NCBI RefSeq assembly: GCF_016904675.1
Contig: NZ_CP070228.1
Coordinates: forward strand, 1,798,001-1,862,000
DNA length: 64,000 nt
Source of the DNA: Arcanobacterium phocisimile
Lineage (GTDB): Bacteria; Actinomycetota; Actinomycetes; Actinomycetales; Actinomycetaceae
Direction: 5' to 3'
Shown here: positions 1 to 8,849 of the stretch, piece by piece
Position numbering within the stretch: the first letter of the stretch is position 1
Layout: each line of letters opens with the position of its first letter
The notes under the pieces: model-generated
Seen by the model: the letters and a program-made list of their open reading frames with translations, nothing else
Database searches by the model: none
What the model was told of the DNA's origin: nothing
Program-made: the position numbers and the translations under genes

Positions 1-449
1 GGAACTTCAAGAGCAATACCTTGGTGAACTTGACCTTCGGTCATTTTGTCGAGTTCTTGGCGAGTCACTTCGATCAGATCTGCACCAGATTCAGTCGCTG
101 CACGCAAAACAGTTGCTACTCGCTCATCGTTAGCAAGTGACCCAACAACAAACACTCGAGAAAACGGGATGCCTGACGAAACAATCTCCACAACCGGGTT
201 ACGACCACTAACTAGCTCGTACCCTTCCGGGGTATGCAAGTGACCGCGTAGCTTAGGACCGGCAGCTTTTTCTGCAGCGGCCTCTCGTGCCACCTTCTTC
301 TTATACGCTGGATGATAGGTGCGATCTTCGGCTTTTGGAGTTGGTCCTTTACCTTCAAGACCGCGCCGGCGTTGCCCGCCCGAACCTACTTTTGTCCCTT
401 TTTTCGGACCCTTGCGGATTGCTCCCGGGCGCCCAAAGTGACCTGCCAT
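1..449 (-). CDS. rlmB: 23S rRNA 2'-O-methyltransferase RlmB-like (SpoU/TrmH family), N-terminal part
   Basis: The gene starts at the ATG complementary to 447-449 and runs off the left edge, so only about 149 residues are visible. It begins with a basic, Gly/Arg/Lys-rich extension (MAGHFGRPGAIRKGPKKG) typical of actinobacterial RlmB proteins. The substrate-binding domain follows: GYELVSGRNPVVEIV, then FVVGSLANDERVATVL and LTEGQVHQGIALEVP-like text (here DKMTEGQVHQGIALEVP). The SPOUT methyltransferase core with the SAM knot lies outside the window. Family members methylate a guanosine ribose in 23S rRNA. The start codon overlaps the cysS stop codon by one base (TAATG), so the two genes are probably co-transcribed and translationally coupled, the usual actinobacterial order. 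Confidence 0.9.
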   Translation of the reverse strand, partial: MAGHFGRPGAIRKGPKKGTKVGSGGQRRRGLEGKGPTPKAEDRTYHPAYKKKVAREAAAEKAAGPKLRGHLHTPEGYELVSGRNPVVEIVSSGIPFSRVFVVGSLANDERVATVLRAATESGADLIEVTRQELDKMTEGQVHQGIALEV

Positions 450-1873
450 TACTTTTCTCCGATCTTCCAGCGCGCTCCTGACGCCGAATCCTCGACGTGG
501 ATTCCTGCAGCTAGCAGAGCATCTCTCAAAGAATCTGCTCGTACCCAATCTTTCGCTGCCCGGGCAGCTGCCCGTTCATCAAGAATTGTATGCACAAGTG
601 CATCCAGCGCATCGTGATAATTCGATCCTACTGCTGACTCATCGCGCCACGGTGATGCACACGGATCCAAACCAAGAACGTCGAGCATAACACGAACAAG
701 GAGCTGTTCGCGTCGAATGTCGACGTCTTCTTCAGCCACCAAAGCATTATTTCCAGCTGTAACATGTTCATGAATAACCGCGAGCGCCACTGAAACATTG
801 AGATCATCATCCATAGCAGCAACGAATTCTGCAGGAATCTGCGATAACGGCAGCGAGGCCACCTCGTCTGCTGGCACTTCACCGACAGCATCGACTGAGC
901 GTTGCACGAATCCGGCAAGTCGATCCCACACCGCACCGGCTTCCGCCAACGTGCGCTCCGAATAAGCGACAGTAGACCGATAATGAACAGTCCCCAAAGC
1001 CAAACGCACTATTACAGCGGGGTGCTCAGCAAGAATATTGGCAACGATCAACGAGTTACCTAATGATTTACTCATCTTCTCGCCGTCGATAGTAACCCAA
1101 GCGTTATGCATCCAATACTGCGCAAAGCCGTAGCCGGCACCATGAGATTGTGCCTGTTCGTTCTCGTGGTGCGGGAATCGTAAATCAATTCCGCCTGCGT
1201 GAATATCAAATTCTTCACCCAAGTACTTTCCGGCCATAGCTGAACATTCCAAATGCCAACCCGGCCGGCCTCTTCCCCACGGGGTATCCCAAGCGGCCGT
1301 TCCCGGCTCCCCTGGCTTCTCAGCCTTCCACAAGGCAAAGTCACGCGGGTTGCGTTTGTCAGGTTCGACATCGTCGTCAGAAAAATCATCTAGCGTTTGG
1401 CGGGTAAGCGAGCCATAGTCAGGCAAGGATGCAACATCGAAATAGACGTTACCTGAATCTCCAGGATAGGCATGACCTTGATCAATCAATCGTTCAATAA
1501 AAGCGATCATCTCTGGAATGTGGCCAGTTGCGCGTGGCTCATACGTTGGCCGTAATACGCCAAGCGCATCGTAAGCCTTGGTAAATTCATTTTCGTAAAT
1601 ATATGCGTGAGCCCAGAACTCGCGACCAGCTTCAGCGGATTTCGCCAAGATCTTGTCATCGATATCGGTAACGTTACGTACCATCGTCGTCTCAAATCCA
1701 CGACGACGCAGCCACCGTACCAGGACGTCGAACGCCAATGCTGAGCGCATATGACCAATATGCGGCGACCCCTGAACCGTGGCACCACAAAGATAAATAC
1801 CAACTTTGCCCGGGAGCAGGGAAGTGAACTCGCGCATCGAGCGCGTTGCTGAGTCATAAATATGTAGTGCCAT
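449..1873 (-). CDS. cysS: cysteinyl-tRNA synthetase
   Basis: A class I aminoacyl-tRNA synthetase of 474 residues, the usual length, that charges tRNA-Cys in the cytoplasm. The N-terminus shows the zinc-ligand Cys and HIGH motif (YLCGATVQGSPHIGHMRSAL). Further zinc-site text is LECSAMA and GGIDLRFPHHENEQAQS. The KMSKS loop appears as GEKMSKSLGNS. The C-terminal part is the helical anticodon-binding domain. The start ATG at 1873 lies exactly six bases after a TAAAAT -10 box with no Shine-Dalgarno in between, so the mRNA is probably leaderless. The stop overlaps the rlmB start. Confidence 0.97.
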   Translation of the reverse strand: MALHIYDSATRSMREFTSLLPGKVGIYLCGATVQGSPHIGHMRSALAFDVLVRWLRRRGFETTMVRNVTDIDDKILAKSAEAGREFWAHAYIYENEFTKAYDALGVLRPTYEPRATGHIPEMIAFIERLIDQGHAYPGDSGNVYFDVASLPDYGSLTRQTLDDFSDDDVEPDKRNPRDFALWKAEKPGEPGTAAWDTPWGRGRPGWHLECSAMAGKYLGEEFDIHAGGIDLRFPHHENEQAQSHGAGYGFAQYWMHNAWVTIDGEKMSKSLGNSLIVANILAEHPAVIVRLALGTVHYRSTVAYSERTLAEAGAVWDRLAGFVQRSVDAVGEVPADEVASLPLSQIPAEFVAAMDDDLNVSVALAVIHEHVTAGNNALVAEEDVDIRREQLLVRVMLDVLGLDPCASPWRDESAVGSNYHDALDALVHTILDERAAARAAKDWVRADSLRDALLAAGIHVEDSASGARWKIGEK

Positions 1874-1879
1874 GGTTCA

Positions 1880-1885
1880 ATTTTA
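1880..1885 (-). promoter_or_regulatory. -10 box of a probable leaderless cysS promoter
   Basis: Read on the minus strand, TAAAAT is followed by six bases and then the cysS ATG. Transcription would therefore start at or next to the A of the start codon. No ribosome binding site fits between. This is inferred from spacing; no transcript data are available. Confidence 0.5.
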
Positions 1886-2062
1886 CACGGAAAGTCCCAC
1901 ATATCTTGCGCGCACGTGGCTGCCCGTGGAAAACACCTTTTATCCGCAACTGACGGTAACCGGCTACGCTATTAAGTCGAATATCGATAAATATTCTTCA
2001 GAATGCAATGAATCACACCCGTGACCCCACGGGAAATTCACCTACGACTGACTAAATAGCGA

Positions 2063-2068
2063 TAGATT
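2063..2068 (+). promoter_or_regulatory. -10 box of a probable leaderless promoter for the MFS gene
   Basis: TAGATT is followed by six bases and then the ATG at 2075. No Shine-Dalgarno is visible. It shows the same geometry as the cysS, yccF and ICE-regulator starts in this window. Confidence 0.45.
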
Positions 2069-2074
2069 AAAAGC

Positions 2075-3490
2075 ATGAAACTAGAACCAACGTCGCTCCC
2101 CAGCAACGATGCGCTCCCTTTTCCGACTCAGATCGACCCTTCTAACGACGTGCCGGAAAAAGCAAGCCTGTTTAACAAGGCCATCATTTACTGGGGTTTA
2201 TGGGACTGGGGATCAGCCGCGTTCAACGCAATTGTCACCACGTTCATCTTCGCAGTTTATATTTCCAACCCGGATTTTTTCGGAGACCAAGCTAATGCAA
2301 ACCTCGGATGGGCTTTGGGGATTGCTGGGATAGTCATCGCACTGATCGCCCCCGCGCTCGGCCAAGCGGTTGACCGATCTGGCAAACGCGCCACCGTCCT
2401 CGCAATCACAACGCTTGGAACAGCAAGCATCATCGGGTTACTGTTCTTCGTTCGCCCCGAACAGCAATACCTCACCCTTGGCCTCGCGCTCGTGGCAACC
2501 GGAAACATCTTGTTCGAGACCGGTTCAGTCGTCTACAACTCCCTGCTCGCCGATCTCACCGAACGCGAAAACTACGGCCGAATCTCCGGATTCGGCTGGG
2601 GATTAGGATACCTCGGCGGTATCGTTTTGCTACTGATCTTATTCTTCGGTTTCATCAATCCCGACGTCGGACTCTTCGGCGTCACCAGCCAAGATGGTCT
2701 CAACGTTCGCGTTTCCATGCTTCTTGCTGGATTATGGTTTGCCGGATTCTCTCTTCCATTACTACTGACGTTGAAGAACAAACCAAAAGCTGAAGACTCT
2801 GCAGTGGAAGGATTCTTCGAAGCCTACCGCGAACTATTCCGCTCGATTGCTGACCTCTGGCGTAACGACCGCATCGTCTTGTGGTTCTTAGTCTCATCGG
2901 CTATCTACCGCGATGGTCTAGCTGGCGTGTTCTCTTTTGGCGCTATCATTGCCGGCGTCGCCTTCGGCTTTTCGACGTCAGAAGTTATTCTATTTGGAAT
3001 TTCCGCTAACGTCGTAGCCGGCATTTTCACCATCGGATTTGGTTGGCTTGAAGATCGAATTGGCGCCGCAAAAGTCATCATTTTCTCGGTTGGCTCTATG
3101 GTGCTATTAGGCACCGGCGTTTTCCTATTCCATGACGGAATATTTGGCATTTCTGGCCACGACATCTACTGGATTTTCGGATTAGCACTGACGGTTTTCG
3201 TTGGCCCAACACAGTCCGCCTCACGCACCTATTTGACTCGTTTGGCACCAGAAGGTGAGGAGGCAGAAATCTTCGGGCTATATGCCACCACCGGACGTGC
3301 AGCTTCACCGATTGCACCACTGCTCTATGCGAGTGCGATTTCGGCTGGAGCCTGGTACCTCGACATCGCCCGTCAAGATGCCGCTTACTTCGGCATTTTG
3401 GGAATTAGCGCTGTGTTGATTGTTGGTTTGATTTCCTTCATCCCAGTCGCACGTCACGCTAAGCGTCGCCAGCGCGGCCTAGACTCATAA
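2075..3490 (+). CDS. MFS transporter, UMF1 (Atg22-like) family
   Basis: An integral membrane protein of 471 residues with about 12 hydrophobic segments. The N-terminal text 'NKAIIYWGLWDWGSAAFNAIVTTFIFAVYI' is the hallmark of bacterial UMF1/Atg22-like permeases (YWxxWDWGxxAF). The loop AVDRSGKRATVLA after the second segment matches the MFS A-motif position. The DLTERENYGRISGFGWGLGYLGG stretch is also family-typical. The substrate is unknown; some relatives are guessed to export amino acids or small metabolites. It stands alone between the cysS promoter region and a terminator at 3530. The start is chosen at 2075 from the leaderless -10 spacing. Confidence 0.85.
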   Translation: MKLEPTSLPSNDALPFPTQIDPSNDVPEKASLFNKAIIYWGLWDWGSAAFNAIVTTFIFAVYISNPDFFGDQANANLGWALGIAGIVIALIAPALGQAVDRSGKRATVLAITTLGTASIIGLLFFVRPEQQYLTLGLALVATGNILFETGSVVYNSLLADLTERENYGRISGFGWGLGYLGGIVLLLILFFGFINPDVGLFGVTSQDGLNVRVSMLLAGLWFAGFSLPLLLTLKNKPKAEDSAVEGFFEAYRELFRSIADLWRNDRIVLWFLVSSAIYRDGLAGVFSFGAIIAGVAFGFSTSEVILFGISANVVAGIFTIGFGWLEDRIGAAKVIIFSVGSMVLLGTGVFLFHDGIFGISGHDIYWIFGLALTVFVGPTQSASRTYLTRLAPEGEEAEIFGLYATTGRAASPIAPLLYASAISAGAWYLDIARQDAAYFGILGISAVLIVGLISFIPVARHAKRRQRGLDS

Positions 3491-3529
3491 TCTAGAACAG
3501 TGTGCTGCTTCAATCGCAGCCATTGACAC

Positions 3530-3570
3530 GAAAGGGTGCTGGCAACTGCTCAACACCCTTTCATTTATCG
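3530..3570 (+). terminator. intrinsic terminator after the MFS gene
   Basis: A 9-bp stem GAAAGGGTG / CACCCTTTC (3530-3538 with 3554-3562) is followed by ATTTATCGTTTT. It lies between the convergent MFS gene and ispF and may serve both strands. Confidence 0.6.
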
Positions 3571-3587
3571 TTTTAATGTGTCGTTTT

Positions 3588-4070
3588 TTAGTCGCGCACA
3601 ACCAACGCAGTAGCAATCGCGGCCAGTCCCTCTTTACGCCCGACAAATCCGAGATGGTCTGAGGTCGACGCCGATACCGAAACTGGCGCACCAACGACGA
3701 CGGTCATCGCTTCCTCAGCATCTACTTTACGTGGTGCGAATCGCGGTTTTTGGCCTAAAAGTTGGACACTGACGTTCATAATTGTCCATCCAGCTTCACC
3801 GACAAGCCGCACCGCTTCGGCCAAGAGAGATTTTCCAGATGCACCTGCCCATTGTGGTTGGTCGACACCAAAAACAGTGCCTAATTCTCCAATTCCACTG
3901 GCGATCAGGAGCGCATCAGCGCCAGCGTGAGCAACGACGTCAGCATCAGAATGCCCTTCGAGTCCTTGTTCACCTGGCCATTCCAAGCAAGCTAGGAAAA
4001 GTTTACGTTCTGGATCGGAGGAGAAGGCATGAATATCAACTGCCGTGCCTACTCGCATATCGCTAACCAT
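3588..4070 (-). CDS. ispF: 2-C-methyl-D-erythritol 2,4-cyclodiphosphate synthase
   Basis: The fifth enzyme of the non-mevalonate isoprenoid pathway; it cyclises CDP-methylerythritol 2-phosphate with release of CMP. It has 160 residues, the normal size. The metal-binding Asp and His are in VDIHAF, and the second site is in [17 protein letters not shown]. The C-terminal [12 protein letters not shown]-type motif is present as [23 protein letters not shown]. The start at 4070 overlaps the ispD stop (TGATG), so translation is probably coupled. A second in-frame ATG four codons on ([12 protein letters not shown]) is a possible alternative start. Confidence 0.96.
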   Translation of the reverse strand: MVSDMRVGTAVDIHAFSSDPERKLFLACLEWPGEQGLEGHSDADVVAHAGADALLIASGIGELGTVFGVDQPQWAGASGKSLLAEAVRLVGEAGWTIMNVSVQLLGQKPRFAPRKVDAEEAMTVVVGAPVSVSASTSDHLGFVGRKEGLAAIATALVVRD

Positions 4071-4774
4071 CAGTTAGTCCTTTCCGACGTCGTTCGCTGA
4101 GCATATAGTTGTTGGGCAACAACAAGATCAAACGGTGTGGTAATTTTCAACGCTTCTGGTTCGCCGTCGACGACAACGACGTCGATCCCCATTAGTTCAA
4201 CGAGCGCAGCATCGTCGGGAGCGGCGCTGGCTTCCGATGCGCTGAGTTGGGCGCCGAATTCATGTGCTTGCCGTAATGTTTCAGTGAGGAAGCCTTGCGG
4301 GGTTTGAACCGCCCGCAATTCGTTTCGTTGCAAAGTTTCGCTGACGGTACTGCGGGCTGAAACACGTTTGATCGTATCGACAACCGGGAGGGCAGGTATC
4401 GCACTGCGCGAGCCGCTTTCGATAGCTTGCTGCACTCGTTGAATCATAGCCACTGGGGTGAGACATCGTGCTGCATCGTGCACTAACACGGCTGGTGTTT
4501 GAACATGTGCTAGTCCGAGTGCTACAGATTCTTGTCGAGTTGCACCACCTGGAACGAGTGTGACACGTAAGCCGGCGTCCTCAAAAACTTGCTGAAATTG
4601 AGCGATATGGCCAGCTGGTGCGGTGACGATACAATCCGAAACTCCGGCATCCTGCATGCTTGTTACAGCATGCACAATAAGCGCTCTTCCACCAAGCTCA
4701 ACGAGAGCTTTCGGTTGTTGAGCTCCTAGGCGCGAGCCGGAACCGGCCGCGGCAATAACTGCACTCCACTTCAT
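4070..4774 (-). CDS. ispD: 2-C-methyl-D-erythritol 4-phosphate cytidylyltransferase
   Basis: It transfers CMP from CTP to methylerythritol 4-phosphate, two steps before IspF. It has 234 residues. The N-terminal nucleotide-binding signature is [34 protein letters not shown] carries the metal-binding Asp, and AVQTPQGF is the conserved third motif. It sits between carD and ispF in the same direction, the conserved actinobacterial carD-ispD-ispF order. The gap to carD is 63 bp. Confidence 0.96.
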   Translation of the reverse strand: MKWSAVIAAAGSGSRLGAQQPKALVELGGRALIVHAVTSMQDAGVSDCIVTAPAGHIAQFQQVFEDAGLRVTLVPGGATRQESVALGLAHVQTPAVLVHDAARCLTPVAMIQRVQQAIESGSRSAIPALPVVDTIKRVSARSTVSETLQRNELRAVQTPQGFLTETLRQAHEFGAQLSASEASAAPDDAALVELMGIDVVVVDGEPEALKITTPFDLVVAQQLYAQRTTSERTN

Positions 4775-4837
4775 TTCCCACTCTTATCTATGCAAGTGGG
4801 CCGCACCTATCGGTACGACCCACCATCACAAAACTAT

Positions 4838-5383
4838 TTACTCAGCTGACTCAGCGGACTGTGGTGACTCTGCGCTATCTGAGGTATCTGGAGAGAGTAC
4901 GAACTCACCCAAGATCTCATTAAGTAGCGAAGCTGCTTCATCATCGCTGATGCCGCGGCCAAGTGCTACTTCAGATCCAAGAATGGCATGTGCTTGCGCA
5001 AGCATACGCTTTTCACCGGCAGATAGGCCACGATCACTGTTTCGTCGAGTCAAATCTCGAACAACTTCAGCAACCTTCTTGACGTCCCCTGATGTTAGCT
5101 TCTCGCCGTTCGCTTTATAACGACGAGACCAATTAGCTGGTTCTTCAACATTTTCTTCACGCAACACAGCAAAAACTTGCTCGAGCTGCTCATCATTAGA
5201 GACATCGCGGAGGCCTACTTGTTCAATAGAATCTGCTGGAACCTGAATGACCATATCACCTTGAATAATACGTAAGGTAAGATATAGGCGTTTTTCGCCA
5301 CGCATCATCTTTTCTGAAATGTCTTCAATGTACGCAGCCCCGTGATGTGGGTAAACGACCGTCTCTCCGACTTTGAAGCTCAT
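4838..5383 (-). CDS. carD: CarD-family RNA polymerase-binding transcription regulator
   Basis: An essential actinobacterial global regulator that binds the RNA polymerase beta subunit and stabilises the open complex, especially at rRNA promoters. The N-terminal RNAP-interaction domain reads [20 protein letters not shown]. The rest is a helical DNA-binding domain ([27 protein letters not shown]) and an acidic, Ser-rich tail. I start it at the ATG at 5383 (181 residues): the MSFKVGE text matches family N-termini and a GAGAGA-type ribosome site precedes it. A longer in-frame reading to 5431 has no support. The rRNA operon it would influence lies at 13-18 kb. Confidence 0.95.
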   Translation of the reverse strand: MSFKVGETVVYPHHGAAYIEDISEKMMRGEKRLYLTLRIIQGDMVIQVPADSIEQVGLRDVSNDEQLEQVFAVLREENVEEPANWSRRYKANGEKLTSGDVKKVAEVVRDLTRRNSDRGLSAGEKRMLAQAHAILGSEVALGRGISDDEAASLLNEILGEFVLSPDTSDSAESPQSAESAE

Positions 5384-5501
5384 ATGGTGTCTCTCTATCT
5401 CCGCGAACAATGAATAACCATATTCTACCAAACATAGGCACGCTCCCGTCAGGCCCTACGCTAATGGCGTGACGAGTACATCGCATGACGTTCTAGTGCG
5501 A

Positions 5502-5537
5502 GTGTGGGGAGTGCGTCAATACACGCACTCCCCACAC
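5502..5537 (-). terminator. long stem-loop after gpmA
   Basis: A perfect 15-bp stem GTGTGGGGAGTGCGT / ACGCACTCCCCACAC with a 6-base loop lies just downstream of the gpmA stop codon. It has no T-tract on the minus strand, a common form in Actinobacteria. It could equally protect the transcript 3' end. Confidence 0.55.
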
Positions 5538-5570
5538 AAAAACATGCTCTAGTGAGCTAACCTCAACAGG

Positions 5571-6311
5571 TTACTTGCCCTGGTTTGCAACAGCTTCGAT
5601 TGCAGCCTTGGCAGCTTCTGGATCGAGGTAGGTACCACCCTTGGTTACTGGCTTGAGTGTTTCCTCATCCAATTCGTAGTAGAGCGGAATAGCGGTTGGG
5701 ATGTTCAAACCCGAGATTTCATCATCGGAGATGCCGTCGAGATGCTTAACAATTGCACGCAACGAGTTACCGTGTGCGGCAATCATGACAGTCTTACCAG
5801 ACTTAAGCTCTGGAACAATCTCACCTTCCCAGTATGGAAGCAGACGCTCAAGAACATCCTTCAAGCACTCGGTCGCTGGAATTGGTTCACCAGCGTAGCG
5901 CGGATCGGAATCCTGGGAGAACTCCGAGCCAGCTTCGATTGCCGGTGGTGGAACATCGTAAGAACGGCGCCACTGCATGAACAGTTCCTCACCGTACTCA
6001 TCACGAATTTCCTTCTTGTTCTTACCCTGTAGAGCGCCGTAGTGACGCTCATTGAGACGCCAGTTGCGCTTGACTGGAATCCAGTGACGATCAGCGGCAT
6101 CGAGAGAAAGATTTGCGGTCATAATTGCGCGACGAAGCAAGGAAGTGAACAGAAGATCTGGTAGCACGTTAGCATCCTTGAGAAGCTTACCTGCACGCTT
6201 TGCCTCTTCAGTTCCCTTCTCCGAGAGTGGGACATCAACCCAACCGGTGAAGAGGTTCTTGGCATTCCATTCACTTTCGCCGTGACGGACGAGAACGAGT
6301 TTGTAAGTCAT
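5571..6311 (-). CDS. gpmA: 2,3-bisphosphoglycerate-dependent phosphoglycerate mutase
   Basis: A glycolytic enzyme that interconverts 3- and 2-phosphoglycerate through a phosphohistidine. It has 246 residues, typical of the dPGM family. The catalytic RHG motif is [18 protein letters not shown], substrate contacts lie in [11 protein letters not shown] and [14 protein letters not shown], and the second catalytic His is in [17 protein letters not shown] monocistronic gene with a GGAAG-type ribosome site upstream of the ATG at 6311 and a hairpin after the stop. Confidence 0.97.
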   Translation of the reverse strand: MTYKLVLVRHGESEWNAKNLFTGWVDVPLSEKGTEEAKRAGKLLKDANVLPDLLFTSLLRRAIMTANLSLDAADRHWIPVKRNWRLNERHYGALQGKNKKEIRDEYGEELFMQWRRSYDVPPPAIEAGSEFSQDSDPRYAGEPIPATECLKDVLERLLPYWEGEIVPELKSGKTVMIAAHGNSLRAIVKHLDGISDDEISGLNIPTAIPLYYELDEETLKPVTKGGTYLDPEAAKAAIEAVANQGK

Positions 6312-6452
6312 ATGTGTTTTACTTCCATGATCGGTAACACTTTATGATGCGCGAGCGCGCACTACCCCTAGTCTACTTCTGTTTCGACCACTTCTGCTAG
6401 GTCATAGTGCCCGCAGTTTCTCCATTCACTCAGAGATGTCGGAGCCAATACA

Positions 6453-6458
6453 TACAAT
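6453..6458 (+). promoter_or_regulatory. -10 box of a probable leaderless yccF promoter
   Basis: TACAAT is followed by exactly six bases and then the ATG at 6465. No ribosome binding site is visible and the -35 region is weak. Confidence 0.45.
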
Positions 6459-6464
6459 AAGCTC

Positions 6465-6875
6465 ATGAAAACTCTTTTGAATTTTATTTGGCTGATATTC
6501 GGCGGTTTTGCCATGTTCTTGGGGTACATTCTTGCAGGCGTCGTAGCGGCGATTTTTATCGTGACTTTACCGATGAGCATCGCATTACTTCGCATTGCTG
6601 GATTTATCATCTGGCCTTTCGGGCAAAGCGTTGTGCGAAAACCACAAGCTGGCGTTGGCTCAACATTGATGAACGTCGTGCGGTTTCTCATTGGCGGGCT
6701 TTGGCACTCAATCGGACACTTGGTGAGTGCAGCCCTGCTGACTTTAACGATTATCGGAATCCCACTCGCTATCGCACACATCAAGCTAATTCCAGTTTCA
6801 TGCTTCCCATTCGGAAAGATGGTCGTGCCAGCAGCTGCAGCCAACGCACACAACGTCGTCGTCACCGTGCGCTAG
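6465..6875 (+). CDS. yccF: YccF-family inner membrane protein
   Basis: A 136-residue membrane protein built from two similar halves, each a hydrophobic pair ending in a Pro-Phe-Gly turn. The first half has NFIWLIFGGFAMFLGYILAG and WPFGQSVV. The second has NVVRFLIGGLWHSIGHL and CFPFGKMVVP. This two-copy NxxWxxxxG...PFG arrangement is typical of YccF (DUF307). The function of the family is not established. It ends just upstream of the sulfur-locus promoter and appears to be transcribed separately. Confidence 0.85.
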   Translation: MKTLLNFIWLIFGGFAMFLGYILAGVVAAIFIVTLPMSIALLRIAGFIIWPFGQSVVRKPQAGVGSTLMNVVRFLIGGLWHSIGHLVSAALLTLTIIGIPLAIAHIKLIPVSCFPFGKMVVPAAAANAHNVVVTVR

Positions 6876-6903
6876 AAACCGGTGCGCAACTAGCTGTAGC
6901 CAC

Positions 6904-6932
6904 TTGCCAGCATATACCCCCAGGGGTATAGT
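6904..6932 (+). promoter_or_regulatory. promoter with overlapping CsoR/CstR-type operator
   Basis: A -35 box TTGCCA (6904-6909) and a -10 box TATAGT (6927-6932) are separated by 17 bp. A perfect inverted repeat, TATACCCC / GGGGTATA with a two-base centre (6913-6930), fills the spacer and covers the first four bases of the -10. C-runs facing G-runs inside AT flanks are the operator form of the CsoR/CstR repressor family. The gene at 8850 encodes such a repressor, so a bound repressor would directly block this promoter and the locus is probably autoregulated. Confidence 0.8.
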
Positions 6933-6978
6933 GAAATTATCGTAGCTACACCCGTAGCAATAACCAAAGGAGACTACG

Positions 6979-7149
6979 ATGTGTTATCCAGTGACCTGCA
7001 AAAACTGTGGAAAAACAACCTGGGGCGGCTGTGGCCAACATGTTGCGTCCGTTAAAGCAAAGGTGCCGGCTAGCCAGTGGTGCACTTGCACCGAAGAACA
7101 AAAAGCCCAAGCAAAAGGTGGCGGCTTCTTCCGTTCACTCTTCAGCTAA
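6979..7149 (+). CDS. small Cys-rich protein, putative metal/sulfur-binding (56 aa)
   Basis: A 56-residue reading frame starting at an ATG eight bases after an AAAGGAG ribosome site (6965-6971). The protein starts MCYPVTCKNCGKTTWGGCGQ and later has WCTC, giving six cysteines in C-x4-C-x2-C-x7-C and C-x-C spacing, then a Lys/Gly-rich tail ending FFRSLFS. The Cys pairs look like a zinc-ribbon or metal/sulfane-sulfur binding site. Similar short proteins exist in other Actinobacteria but have no assigned role that I know. It is the first gene behind the CsoR/CstR-type operator and is followed after 47 bp by the CoA-disulfide reductase gene. I infer a role as a sulfur or metal carrier in that locus. 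Confidence 0.75.
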   Translation: MCYPVTCKNCGKTTWGGCGQHVASVKAKVPASQWCTCTEEQKAQAKGGGFFRSLFS

Positions 7150-7196
7150 GCTTTCTTGGCTTTAGTAATAAATAACCCCACAACGCAAGGAAAATA

Positions 7197-8819
7197 ATGT
7201 CTACTACGGTCATTATCGGCGGTGTCGCCGGTGGAATGTCTACTGCCACTCGGCTTCGGCGCAATGATGAAAACATGAATATCATCGTCCTCGAATCCTC
7301 CGGGTATGTATCGTTTGCAAACTGTGGATTGCCCTACTTTATCGGCGGGGAAATTACTAAGAGATCAAACCTTCTCTTGCAGACACCACAATCTCTCAAG
7401 GCTCGCTTCAATCTTGATGTGCGAACCGGCTCCACCGCTACACACATCAACCGAGCAGAGAAAACAGTCACCGTTGATGGACCAGAAGGAACCTACGAGC
7501 TCAACTATGACAACCTCGTCCTATCCCCTGGTGCACGTCCGCTAACTCCACCAATCCCAGGCATTGACAAAGCATTCACATTACGTACCGTCGAAGATAC
7601 CGATCGTATCGTCCACACAATCAGCACAACCGAGGCGAAAAAAGCAGTAGTCATTGGCGGTGGATTCATTGGGCTTGAACTAGCCGAAAACCTTATCAAA
7701 CAAGGAATCGACGTCACCATCGTCGAACGCGCACCGCATATCATGGCTCCGCTCGACGCCGAAATGGCAGCAATTGTCACTGCGCACCTGGAGAAGAGCG
7801 GCGTCACTATTCTGTCCAACACCCAAGTCACTGCCATTGAAGATGGTGTTGTGCACGCAGGTGAACGTAAAATTCCGGCCGATACCATCATCGCAGCACT
7901 CGGCGTCCAACCCGCTTCTGACCTCGCCCAGCAAGCCGGTCTTGAGCTCAATGAACACGGCGGCATCGTCGTCAATAGCCGCCAGCAAACCTCAGATCCG
8001 GCTATTTTCGCGCTTGGCGATGCGGCACAGAAAACTGATGCAATCTCCGGCACCGCAACAATGGTTCCGCTGGCCCAAACCGCCAACCGCCACGGTCGCC
8101 TCGTCGCCGACATCATCACCGGCCGCAACACTGAAGCACAACCAGTTCTCGGAACCGCAATTATTGGGCTCTTCGGCTTAGCAATCGCCACCACCGGATG
8201 GAACGAACGCCGGGCACGCGCTGAAGACAAAAACGTTCGAGTCATCCACTCCCATCCAGCCAATCACGCCGGCTACTACCCGGGCGCAACCAGTTTGAAC
8301 CTTAAGCTCATCGTGGACGCCGAAGATGATTCAATCCTCGGCGCACAAGCGATTGGCCACGACGGCGTCGATAAACGCATCGACATCATCGCCACCGCTA
8401 TGCGTGCACGCCTGAAAGCGAGCGACCTTGCTGATCTCGAATTGGCTTACGCCCCACAGTTTGGCTCAGCAAAAGATCCCATCAATATGCTCGGCTTTAT
8501 TAACGACAACATAATTCGTGGAGAACGAACCGTCCAGTGGCATGAACTCGATACCACACTCCAAGAAGGTTGGACCCTTGTCGATGTGCGAACACCAAGT
8601 GAATACGATCGTGGGAGCATTCCCAACGCCATCAACATTCCGGTCGACGAACTTCGCGATCGCCTATCCGAACTTGATGGAAAGAAAGTCCTCGTCCACT
8701 GCCAGGTCGGATTGCGCGGGCATATTGCATGTACTCTGCTATCCAACAACGGGATCGAATGTGCGAACCTCGACGGTGGTTACATCACATGGAAGTTTGG
8801 GCAAGCAACACGCTCATAA
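7197..8819 (+). CDS. CoA-disulfide reductase / rhodanese fusion (CoADR-RHD type)
   Basis: A flavoprotein of 540 residues. The N-terminal FAD motif is VIIGGVAGGMSTATRLRR. The active-site cysteine is Cys43 in SFANCGLPYFIGG, the single-Cys signature of CoA-disulfide and CoA-persulfide reductases. An NAD(P)H-binding motif VVIGGGFIGLELAENL lies near 150, a second FAD motif IFALGDAAQ near 275, and the dimerisation domain follows. Residues from about 445 form a rhodanese domain with the loop HCQVGLRGH (Cys502). Relatives reduce CoA-persulfides or polysulfide, and the rhodanese domain delivers sulfane sulfur. Its place between the Cys-rich protein and a CstR-like repressor argues for reactive-sulfur detoxification rather than copper handling. 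Confidence 0.9.
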   Translation: MSTTVIIGGVAGGMSTATRLRRNDENMNIIVLESSGYVSFANCGLPYFIGGEITKRSNLLLQTPQSLKARFNLDVRTGSTATHINRAEKTVTVDGPEGTYELNYDNLVLSPGARPLTPPIPGIDKAFTLRTVEDTDRIVHTISTTEAKKAVVIGGGFIGLELAENLIKQGIDVTIVERAPHIMAPLDAEMAAIVTAHLEKSGVTILSNTQVTAIEDGVVHAGERKIPADTIIAALGVQPASDLAQQAGLELNEHGGIVVNSRQQTSDPAIFALGDAAQKTDAISGTATMVPLAQTANRHGRLVADIITGRNTEAQPVLGTAIIGLFGLAIATTGWNERRARAEDKNVRVIHSHPANHAGYYPGATSLNLKLIVDAEDDSILGAQAIGHDGVDKRIDIIATAMRARLKASDLADLELAYAPQFGSAKDPINMLGFINDNIIRGERTVQWHELDTTLQEGWTLVDVRTPSEYDRGSIPNAINIPVDELRDRLSELDGKKVLVHCQVGLRGHIACTLLSNNGIECANLDGGYITWKFGQATRS

Positions 8820-8849
8820 CCCCTGCGCATCACAAAAGGACTGAATCTC

